Positions 1-9,800 of a stretch of 64,000 nucleotides of DNA are shown here, piece after piece (position 1 is the stretch's first letter; each line of letters starts with the position of its first letter). The DNA is from Bryoerythrophyllum caledonicum (lineage: Eukaryota; Streptophyta; Bryopsida; Pottiales; Pottiaceae). The stretch is taken from contig OZ020520.1 in the NCBI GenBank assembly GCA_963971425.1, positions 5,436,553 through 5,500,552 on the forward strand, written 5' to 3'. The translations under genes and the position numbers were made by a program. The notes under the pieces were generated by a model. It did not search any database. It saw only the letters and a program-made list of their open reading frames with translations, and was not told the origin of the DNA.

Positions 1-170
1 TCAGTCGCCCGCCATATTCTCTCCTTTTCCAGGCTTGCTCCCAACTCCCTCCATCCCGCCTGACCGGTTTGGCGGCCCCGACCAGCGTGGTGGAGGAGCA
101 CCTTCCCCCGGACCCACCAAACCTGACAAGTCTGCCGGGATGGGGGCCTGCGGTGGAGGTGCTCTTACTC

Positions 171-230
171 TGAATCAAGTTGAAGGAGGTATTGGAAAAC
201 CGAGGTGAATCATGTTGAAGGAGGTATTGG
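171..230. repeat. 25-bp direct repeat upstream of the CWF19-like gene
   Basis: A 25-bp sequence beginning TGAATCA and ending GGTATTGG occurs at 171-195 and again at 206-230 with one mismatch. It lies about 230 bases upstream of the CWF19-like start codon. Whether it is regulatory is unknown. The rest of 1-456 holds no coding signal I can support, apart from a short TCAC run just before the start codon. Confidence 0.7.
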
Positions 231-456
231 CTAAACGAGAAGGCAGTTTAATATCCGGATACAGGCCATACCCGAACAATACCACCGACACAATCTATAC
301 CCGCGTGATACCCTGAGAATATCATGGTTATATTTGATAACCGTTCGACACCTCGTCTCTTTCTGACCAAGCGGACATCAGAGGCAAAACGTGAAGCGTT
401 TGCCCGGGCAAGCTTTCTCACTCACTCACTCACTCGCGTCGCAAGCGGCAGCAACC

Positions 457-3400
457 ATGAGCGCGGCGCCGCGCATTCTCGTCTTCGGCGACGTGCTCGG
501 CCGCGTCGACGCCTTCACGAAGCGCCTGCTGTCGGTACGCTTCCTTACCTGGCCTCATTTGGCTCTGTATTGTGGTTGTATTCACTGTTTCCTCCCTCCC
601 TCCCTCCCGCGCCGACCAGGTGAACGAGAAGAACGGCCCCTTCGACGCGGCGTTGTGCGTGGGACAGTTCTTCCCGGAAGAACATGGAGCGGGAGCGGAA
701 GGGATGGAGGGGTTAATGAAGGGGGAGGTGGCGATTCCGGTCCCGACGTACTTCATCGGGGACTACGGGGAGGGCGTCAATTCGCTGCTCGCGCCCGCTC
801 GATCGGCGGCGTTGGACATGGGATTCGCCATGGACGGGGTGCGTGTGTGCGAGAATCTGTTCTACCTTAAAGGCAGCGGGGTGCTCCACTTGAAAGGTAG
901 GGTTTAAGGAAATTCTAGGGCTTAGGGTTTAAGGTTTGAGAGCGAATTCGGAGCCTAGATTGATCGCAGAAGCGCGCAATTAGGCGCGCAATTTGGTGAA
1001 CCAATGGGAGTGATTAGCTGCAGAATTGATTAATCATCTAATCAATGGGACTGAAATAACTAGATACTTTTCTACTTTCTTAACATTCTAGAATCAGTGT
1101 TAGGGCGGCCTTTAATTTATGGATCTTGAGGAGGATGATTCTTAATTTTAAAGAGGCTAATGGAGATGAAGCAAGTGCTCATCAAAGGGAAGAAGTAGCA
1201 GATGTGTGTCTGAAGAAGAGAGTATGGCTCATTAGAAAGGAATCGATGACTCGACATCAAAAGAGACCACTCTAGCACTGATTCTAGAATGTCATGACAG
1301 GGTTAGAGATTTTAATTTAATTTTGATATGTATTGTAGTATGGATGAGGTTTAGGTTGGATTATCATGAATTTGTTTCTAATTCCACCAAGTTATCAAGG
1401 TACTTGTCCCTTCAGTAATGTGGAGTTTGCATTTTGATTTCAGGTCTTCGGATAGCATACTTGTCAGGGAAGTACATACCGGATGTGTACAAGAACGCAA
1501 GGGGAGCTGAAGCATCAGGAGGCCACTTTGAGGACGACGTGGATGCGCTGCGTGCTATTGCTGATGAAAATGACGTGACCGATATATTTCTCTCATATCC
1601 TTTTATAACTGAGAACTGGTTTGGTTTTTTTCTAGTTTGATATTCTGATTGATTGTTTGGCAGTTTTATCCAGTTTCATGCTGGTTTGGTGATGTTTATT
1701 GGGTGTCCTTGACAAGTATATTACAAATGAATGGCCGCGAGGAGTCACTCAGTCCGCTTCTGCAGTTGAGGGAATTGACATAGCCTCAACTGGCAGCGAC
1801 ATCGCTGCAGAGCTAGCATCTGTTTTGAAGCCTCGGTAGGTATACTTTGCTTCCGCCTCTCATCTGTTTACTGCAGTTTGTTATTCCCATGCTTTTGAAT
1901 TAAAGGTCATAAAAATGTAATGTTAATAATGATAATTTAATGGGTCACGTTTGTTGATGTTACCATTTTCAGTATCCGCATATTATCATGTTTGGTTAGC
2001 AGAGTGTATAAGGCGATTGGATTGCATATGTGGCGAAAATGATTTCAATCTCTTGTGTGCAACCAGTTACCATTTTGCAGGTTCAGAGGGCGTCTTCTAT
2101 GCACGTGAGCCGTACATGAATCCCGACACTAAACATGTCACACGCTTCATTGGACTTGGAGCTATTGGAAACGACAAGAAGCAGGTTTTTTATATATATA
2201 TATTCAGAATACATTTTTGTGTGAAGATGAGTCTCGGAATGTGGTTATCTAACATCCTGCCATTTTAAATGTGATTCCAGAAATTTGTCCACGCCTTGTC
2301 GCCAACTCCTGCTTCAGTGATGTCCGCAATTGACCTGGCTTCAAAGCCCACGAACACCACTCTGTCTCCATACATCAAGGGAGCTCATAGAAACTCAACG
2401 CCTCTAAAAAGGGACGCGGACAACAAGGCCTCTGCAGACGATGGTCAGTACTGGAGGTACGACACCTCTCAGGGTAAGCGACAGAGGCGCAACGACGGTG
2501 GCGACAGGGTCTGTTTTGAATTCGTCAAGCAAGGCTCATGTTCAAGGGGGGAGACTTGCAAGTTCAAGCACGACCTGGGGGACGGAAAGCCTATTCCTAA
2601 AGGGGCATGTATTGACTTAATTATGAAGGGACAATGTGAGAAAGGAACTGAGTGTCGCTACAAGCATTCGCTGGAAGACAATGGCGCTGGAGACGAAGCT
2701 TTGCCGCCAGGGTCATGCTTCGACTTCTTCAGGAAGGGAGAGTGTGGAAGAGGATCCGAGTGCAGGTAACAAACTTTTAAAGAAATTTCCAATTGCGGAG
2801 AAGAATATCAATTTGTTTTTCACTTTCAAGTAGATGTTTTATAACGTTGTAGAACCAGTGCGAGGGCGGCCTCTTGTGACTGCAGTATTTGAGGCCATGT
2901 CTAAATTTTGAAGGCCATTTTCACTAGCCTCTTTCAGTTTGGTATAAGAAGTTCTAAGCTTATTAGGAATAATTCTCCTGAAAGGTTCACAAATAGAAGG
3001 CCGCTCTAGTACTGGTTCTAGAATACTACGTTCCTGCCTGGTTGTTTGTTCATAGTATAATGATTTTTTATGCTCTTCATTTGAGTGATTCTTTTGTGTC
3101 AGTAATTACAGGACTGAGCTTTTGAACTTCATTGTTTGCAGGTTTAGTCATAGTTTGGATGATCCAAGGCCAACAAGGACTCCTCGGCCACCTCCAGAGG
3201 CCTGCTGGTTTTGCCTTTCTTCTCCTAACATTGAGACCCATCTGGTAGTGTCTGTAGGGGACCATTGTTATTGCGCCCTTGCCAAAGGGCCTCTTTGTCC
3301 TGGCCATGTGCTGATTCTCCCGATTGAACATCAACCCTCCATAATTTCGTTACCCTCAGATGCCGAACTTGAGCTCGAAAAGTACAAGCGTGCAATACGA

Positions 3401-4642
3401 GAGTGCTTTAAAAAGCAAGGAAAAGCCACTATTTTCTTCGAACGGTATTTGCAGCTACGAGCTGGAACTCACGCACATCTCCAGGTACTTCATCTGGGAT
3501 TTTAACTTGCTCTGGCTGTAACGTGATTTCAAACTCAGAAATTTAGTGCGGTTCGTTTTGATTTTGAAGGCTGAGGAATGAAATTGATGGAAGAAATATA
3601 GCTTGTTTGGGATCTTCCACTATATGATATCATGAAGATACAAACATCAACTCTAATGTGTAAATCTGACAACCTGTTCACAGGCTGTGCCTATTCCGTT
3701 ATCGAAAGCGTCTCTTGCACTCAGTTCATTCGTTTCGTCAGCAAAGGAAGTAGGCTTTACTTTCGAAGTTATTCATCCTGGTAAGTTGTTCTCCTGTCAT
3801 CGATTATTACAGTGATCACATCATCCGCTTTCTAGAGACATCTGAGAGGCTTTACTTTTTCTTTTTTGCAGGAGAGAAAGATCTTGAAGCAAGGGAGAGA
3901 TTGAAAGAGCTGGTTGGAAGCGGTGTGAATTACTTCATGGTGGAGCTGCATGAGGGCACGTTGCTGGCTCACCCACTTTCGCAAGGGGAGAAGCTGCCAA
4001 TGCAGTTTGGTCGGGAGGTGAGTTTGAAAACACCGTCTCTTATTTGTCAAGTCAATAAGATACCTCTCTTTTTTCATTTTGTATTGAATTAAAATCAGCT
4101 CCAAATAGTCCTCAGTCAATCTAAAATCACCTCAAAGAAGAGAAAGACGGCTAATATTTATGGTACTATCTCATGCAAAATCTTTCTTCACTCTCAAAGA
4201 CAGCTGAAACCACTTTGACTTGAGTTAGAGACCATCGATAATTGAAACATCACCAGGCTCTTCTATTGATATATTAAAGAATAGTAGAATGAGGGGGTAT
4301 CTTATCAGGCTAAACAAATAACTTTGATTGACTTTCCAGTTGTCTTTGTCAAAAGATTTGCCCTGCGTTACTTTGCCTGAAAATGGATCACCGACAGAGA
4401 GATCATCAAACATCTTTATGAGTTTTACTTTTTCAGATTAGGTTTAGGTTTAGAATGTGTTTCTAAGCTTTGTGTACATTCGAGCGCCTGACATTTGTCT
4501 CCTGTTATCTCAGGTGCTGGCAAACATACTTGGAACGCCAGAGAGAGGAGACTGGAAACAATGCAAATTAGACGTGTCTGAAGAAACAGCAATGGCAGAG
4601 CAGTTCAAAGCACAATTTCAAGAGTTTGATCCGATGCCATGA
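457..4642 (+). CDS. CWF19-like protein (CCCH zinc fingers plus CwfJ C-terminal domains), ten exons
   Basis: Homologue of CWF19-like protein 1, a nuclear factor tied to spliceosome and lariat handling. I built the model from splice sites: 457-534, 620-896, 1444-1594, 1725-1835, 2067-2184, 2281-2765, 3142-3484, 3684-3780, 3872-4017, 4514-4642. The exons sum to 1,935 nt and stay in frame, giving 644 residues. The N-terminal part (about 1-245) has the family motifs FGDVLGRVDAF, CVGQFF, YLSG, NEWPRGV and GVFYAREPY. Three CCCH fingers (C-x8-C-x5-C-x3-H) lie near residues 323-342, 355-374 and 391-410; the third is split by an intron. CwfJ domain 1 starts near 425 (ACWFC) and carries an HAHLQ histidine-triad-like motif at 517-521. 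CwfJ domain 2 runs to the end (GDW, FDPMP). All introns are GT-AG except intron 3, which is AT-AC. The ATG at 457 begins a typical family N-terminus. No disabling change was seen. Confidence 0.93.
1083..1292. mobile_element. MITE with TTCTAGAATCAGTG-type inverted ends in intron 2
   Basis: About 210 bp bounded by inverted repeats of roughly 30 bp. The left end reads ACATTCTAGAATCAGTG followed by a GC-richer stretch, and the right end is its near-exact reverse complement. There is no coding capacity. A relative with the same end motif lies in intron 6. The target duplication is unclear, so the superfamily is not assigned. Confidence 0.7.
1595..1724 (+). other. U12-type AT-AC intron of the CWF19-like gene
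   Basis: This 130-base intron begins ATATCCTTTT, the canonical minor-spliceosome donor, and ends TATTAC. A branch-site-like TCCTTGAC at 1706-1713 puts its adenosine 12 bases before the acceptor, the spacing known for U12 introns. Removing it joins exons into ...DIFLS-NEWPRGVTQ..., the conserved family sequence. Ordinary GT-AG sites do not give that reading. Confidence 0.9.
2843..3032. mobile_element. MITE of the same end-motif family in intron 6
   Basis: About 190 bp in intron 6 of the CWF19-like gene. Its ends carry inverted GTAGAACCAGT/ACTGGTTCTA followed by GGGCGGCCT-like sequence, matching the end motif of the intron 2 element. ACGTT occurs at both outer edges and could be a short target duplication or part of the ends. 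It is noncoding. Confidence 0.65.
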
Positions 4643-5210
4643 GGTGAAATTTTTCGTGAGACAATTATTCCATACAACGTGTACATGATGATGTCGATGT
4701 CAGTGTCGGTTAATCATTCGTGGTTATAAGTTTTTGGTCATAGCGTATATTGTTTGTTCTGGAATGGTGGAGATCTGGAAGTTTTGGTCTAGAGTTTTAG
4801 TACTTGATCCAATCCTGACGTTTACTTGATCACAACCTTTTGACCAGACCTTTGCTAAGTCGCTTCAGAATTGTTGATAGGGACTTACGAATTAATGAAG
4901 AACTTGTTGATTTAGGAACTCTGTTTCTAATAGTACACTAGAATCTAGAATTTGTGATGGCAATAGACATGAAAATCTAAAAACCATTCAAAATGCTACG
5001 AGTCCAACTAATTTTTTTCAATAGTTGCAATGAATCCTTCTAATCTACCTATCCCTCCCATGGCCAACATAGTGTGCTAATGCATCGATGGTCCCGGATT
5101 GTTCAACGTAGCCTTATATTGTTTGTGTAGATTCTTCATAAATAAAAAGAAACTTCATCAACAATCTATGTGAAACCAAATCTAGTGGTAATCGTGAACA
5201 CTAATTTCCA
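4643..5210. other. 3' flank of the CWF19-like gene, no further gene
   Basis: AT-rich sequence following the stop codon. It presumably includes the 3' untranslated region, but I cannot fix a poly(A) site. No coding or RNA gene signal was seen. Confidence 0.5.
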
Positions 5211-6160
5211 TTAACCTGTGAAGGCCCAAGGCATTTTCACATAAAAACACTTCAAAACTGCTGGTTCTAGTGCAATGAGTAATGAAGTAATCAAAACCTT
5301 TTGTTTCTACATCTAATCGTAGGATCTAAATTAAGACTTATTCATTAATGTCCTCACAAAATTTCATAAACTTTGACCACACGGATTGAAAGATTCTAGT
5401 GTTTGAAGTAGAGAAATCCGTTCTTTTTCTTCCCTGCTTTGAGTGGATCAGCAGACTTTGACTACACTTGGTGTCAAATTTTTGCACTACACAAGGTCTG
5501 AAAACATTACCATCATGTTAATCATGATGTCATTTCCTTGTACATCAATTTGTAGAGGTAGAGAAGGGATGTAGTGTATTTAGAACAAATGTGCAAGGAG
5601 TGGAGGTTCAAAAATTGCCAATTCACGTTTTTTTAAATTTTAACTAATTATGTTTTAGAATGATAATCCAAATAGTCAATAAGAAGGTTTACACCACATC
5701 TTCTAGTAGAAAAATAAAATGTAAGAATATGAAGATCTCTAAGTTTTATGTGGAAAAGAAGAAGTTAAGTTGATACCTTGCTCGACAAAGTGCAACAATG
5801 TGTCAAAATGTTTGAGTTAGAGTATTATGCTATTTACCACTTAAGACAAGAGATTTTTTTTGACAATATGAAAGGAAATAATGTTATTTGCTAATATTGA
5901 AAATCTCACATTCAATAGATTGTCCTAGGAAAAGTTTTTGGAGTTGCACAATGTGCCCATTCTCTCCATGTGAAATTCAAAATCCTATAAGTTTTTTATA
6001 AAATGTCGGATTTAGGAAAAAATTGGACTCAAGCAAAGCTTTTAGCAATGTCTTTCTACAGTAGAAATTTCAAAGTGGAATGTTATAAACTGACACCATA
6101 GGAACCTGCCCAAACCTTCAAAAGTCCCTCAAACAAACTCTTGGGCCTTTAGGGGTTAAA
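5211..6160 (+). mobile_element. TTAA-flanked noncoding repeat, copy A
   Basis: A dispersed repeat of about 950 bp with TTAA at both edges (5211-5214 and 6157-6160). Its right end reads CCTTTAGGGG-TTAA, and the left end TTAA-CCTGTGAAGG is a degenerate inverse. Other copies lie at 14065-15019, 17591-18440 (inverted), 19830-20635 (inverted) and, in part, 13440-13590, 50310-50590 and 50785-51450. No coding capacity. A TTAA target with CCC-starting ends is the signature of the piggyBac superfamily, so this is probably a non-autonomous piggyBac-like element (inference). Confidence 0.7.
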
Positions 6161-6311
6161 TGTGCAAATTGTAATTTTAATCTCTCGGGTTTAAAGACAA
6201 GTGACAGTTGTGGTTCTGCTTTTGGGCATGGTATTGGCACTAGAGGCCAACTATGCCAAAGTTGGAAAACTAGAACTCAGTGGAGTCTACAGTCTGTCAT
6301 CATACGAGACT

Positions 6312-6516
6312 GACACTGAATGCATCATAGCAGGCATTTTAACCCTTAAATGTAAGAACAACCCATTGGTGGCTACAATATTCTACATGTATGGTGTTAT
6401 ATTCAAACAAGACGGACACTAAACGCATCAAAGGAGGCATTTTAACCCTTAAACGTAAAAACAACCCGTTGGTGGCTACAATATTCTACATGTATGGTAT
6501 TGTATTTAAACATGAT
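6312..6516. repeat. Tandem duplication of a 103-bp unit
   Basis: Two direct copies begin GACACT at 6312 and 6415. Both share GGCATTTTAACCCTTAAA and GGTGGCTACAATATTCTAC, and they differ at a handful of positions. Noncoding. Confidence 0.8.
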
Positions 6517-6675
6517 AAGGTTCAGATATTGAAATGACCTCCAATTGAATGTATTAGAGTATAGCAAGACATATACATTTGGATTGAAGAATCTTCAACT
6601 AACATCTTTTATTTTGAAGTCATTTCAACATGTGAACCTTATTATGTTCAAATACAACTCCATATATGTAGAATA
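6482..6675. repeat. Imperfect foldback with arms of about 59 bp
   Basis: The arm at 6482-6540 is largely the reverse complement of 6617-6675, with about 76 bases between. The arms share TATTCTACAT, AATAAGGTTCA/ATAAGGTTCA-like and TTGAAATGAC segments. It overlaps the end of the tandem duplication. It could be the remains of a small inverted-repeat element. Confidence 0.65.
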
Positions 6676-6835
6676 CATGACCATTTTGCAACTTCTCAAA
6701 CATGTAGTAGGTGCAATAATGATCTAAATTTGAAATGCCATGTGTTACTGGATTGGGTTCAACAAAAATAAAACTGTTGTAAGTATAGTACACATCAAAT
6801 CTTACACCTTGTAAGTTAAATACACAAAAAAATCA

Positions 6836-9800
6836 TGTCACGGGCCGTGGCGTCGAGGGCCTCTCCGCATCGTAGTGTTTTAGCGTAGATTAGTTTGTTT
6901 CTAATCTACGCGTTTAGGGACGTACGGCGGCGCACCACATTCATCCGTGGATGTTTTCCATCCACATAGGGTTGTGTGTGTGTATGCATATAACGCCGCA
7001 CATGTCCTTGACTTGACGTCTTTGCCAAGCCAAGGTTTGTGAGTGAGTTAGAGAGTGTTTAGTGATTACCTTTGTTTGTAAGTGATTGTTTATCATTAAT
7101 AAAGGCTTCGCATTCTCTTATACTACTTGCACTCGTTGATTCTTTCTTTGTGGAATGTGAGACGCTTGACTACCCTAATGATTTATTAGTTATTCACTTA
7201 ATAAAGACCCTCTCATATCTTTCTTATTTTTCCATTATTTTTGCATTTGGAGAGTTGTACAAAAATGGGAAGAATAGAGGAAGAGTGGGTTACAAATTAA
7301 GCGTTGTGTTTGTACTAATGTTAGTGGTACTCGAAGTTGTGATTGTGAGAGGAGTTCATGCTCATATTCTCTGAAATAGTCATTTGGAGGTCATCTTTGG
7401 AGAAGCCCTAGAAATTACATCGGTTTGAGCCCCACATCCTACTTCTCATCCTCGTGGGGACTTCTTTGCAGCTAGCGCGGTGACTTCCACGGCGGACGCT
7501 ATGTTTGAGTGCAGTGCTTTGGCACTCGATTTGCCATGTGGTTCTACACTTTTGGAGGAGACAAATGCTTTTATATTGGGTTCGCGGAATCACGTGAGCA
7601 CAGATAAGTGGGGATCCTTGTACGTAATTGAAAGGATCCACTTCCTCCTTGGGGGACTCTGTTGAAGCTCACTCGTCGCAGTCGGGAGATTGTAAATGCT
7701 CTTGATGCTCCACATCTCTTAGTGGACTCTTCCACTCGGTTGTTGGCTTGCACAATTCAGTGGCGACCGTCGGATGAGGATATTTCCCTCCGTGGAGCTA
7801 TTTGCCGGTATCTATACATGGCTCGCGGCTGTGTTACAGGCCGGACTCAAGGTACGACGGTATATCCATGTGGATAGTGGCTTTGCAACCCACCCTGCCG
7901 CTCACCATCACATTTAATGTCTTTTGGCGTTGTATCCAGAGCAGTTACCACCTTCTGCCATTCAAGGGTGTTTTGGCAAGTTGCCACTTGATGTGACGTT
8001 GATCAGTGAGGATGATATGCGCCGGTTAGGTCAGGTGGACTTGGTGATTGCCAAATGGCCTTGCCAAGGCCATTCACGGGCGGGCAGTGGACGTGGCTTG
8101 GATGATCCATCGTCGAGGTTCTTTGCGGATTTGCTCACGCTCATCTGATGGTGGATTACCCACCAATCGACGCCACCAAGGTACATTTTTGAGAATGCAC
8201 CTCTATTGGAGGATATACGGACGAAGTTGCGTGAGGATGGGACATACATCTATCACCTTCTTGGTCCCCCCATGTTTGTGGATGTTGCGGCGTTGGGCTC
8301 TTACGTCTATTGGCCACGTTGGATTTGGACCAACATGGCATCATCCTCGACGCTCACCTCTGCACTTCTTCAACTGCAATAGCCTGTGCACCGCCAGGTC
8401 GATGACATCTTGGATGATCATTGTGTTTCCAAGGAGGTTATCAAGGATGATGAGCCACCATTGGCCGTAGTGAACCGCGTTGGTTTCACTCGGGGAACAT
8501 TTCCCACGTTGATATGCTATCCAGGGTCTTTTGTCTTTAAGATACGTGGCCCGGGCATGGTTTGAGATTGTACTTTTGAAAATTACGAGGAGCCTTCTAC
8601 CAATGAGAGGGAGCAAGCACCACCTCTGGATCAAATCCATCGCCTGCTCAAAAAGATAGGCACCACGTCCGGATCAAATCTCTTTAAGGGCCAACCTTGT
8701 TATTTGTTTGGTCAGGCCATTGACCTCAACACCCTTGTTTAGATTTGTGGCCTCTATTTCATTGTTCAATGCCATTCGCTCGACCATCTTCTGTATTGGG
8801 GGCAAACCCTGATGATTAGGGGGCAGCGGTGCCACATCTGACAGAGATCGAGGAAGTGGAGCTGTTTTGTTGTTTAAAGAGGAATGGAGCTAAGGAGCTT
8901 CGTGCTCAGCTTGACCTTGCAGCCTTGGCCGAGGACTTTGGTTGAGAAGATGCCGGGCATATCTTTTCCCGATTTTATCATCACAACACGGGATTTTCAA
9001 TGGATTCCGTTAATGAGGAGTCTGGGGGCATCGATGCCCTCTCTGCTACCAAATAGCAATCACCGGCCGTGCCGATACGCGATGAGTCTTCTACGGTGGA
9101 GAAAGAGACCACAAAGTTTGATGATTGGCCTTTTGATTTGGGGCAACATCCTATCGGTGGTGAGGCACAAAGGATACAAGCGTTCATACGTGTATAATGT
9201 AGTTGTTTTCCCTTTAGTCTCCATAATTTGGAGGGCTACGAAGGCAAGCCCATTCACATTCACTTGGAAGATGACCACCCGATCTTCGAACAACCGTACA
9301 AGCTCATTCTTTCAGAGAAAGTTGGGGTTCAGACTCGTTGTCAAGAGTTGTTGGCCTCCAGCTTGATTGAGCTCTTCAACGGCGAGTATGCTTGTGCCAC
9401 GGTTATGTTATCAAAGAAGGATATCTTTGGCAACTAGACCAAGAAGCGGATGTGTGGGGATTATAGGCCGGTCAATCGCAAGACCAAGTGAGACCGGTAT
9501 CCCATGCCCACGCCGGAGTAATTGTTTGATGTGGTGGGCCACGCTAGAGTATTTAGTACTCTAGATTTGTGGTATGGTTACCGCTAGTTACCATTGATGG
9601 TGGATGACCGGGTGAAGACTGCATTTTGGAGAGTTGATGAGGATGGGAGAGTTCAACTCTATCATTGAAAGTTTCTCCCATTTGGCCTCAAAAACGCACC
9701 CGCTGAATTTCAGAGGGTGATGGACCGGGTGTTGACCCGTTTACCGTTTGCCCTATGCTATATTGATGATGTTAGTAGCAGTCCACAGAAGCATGTGAGA

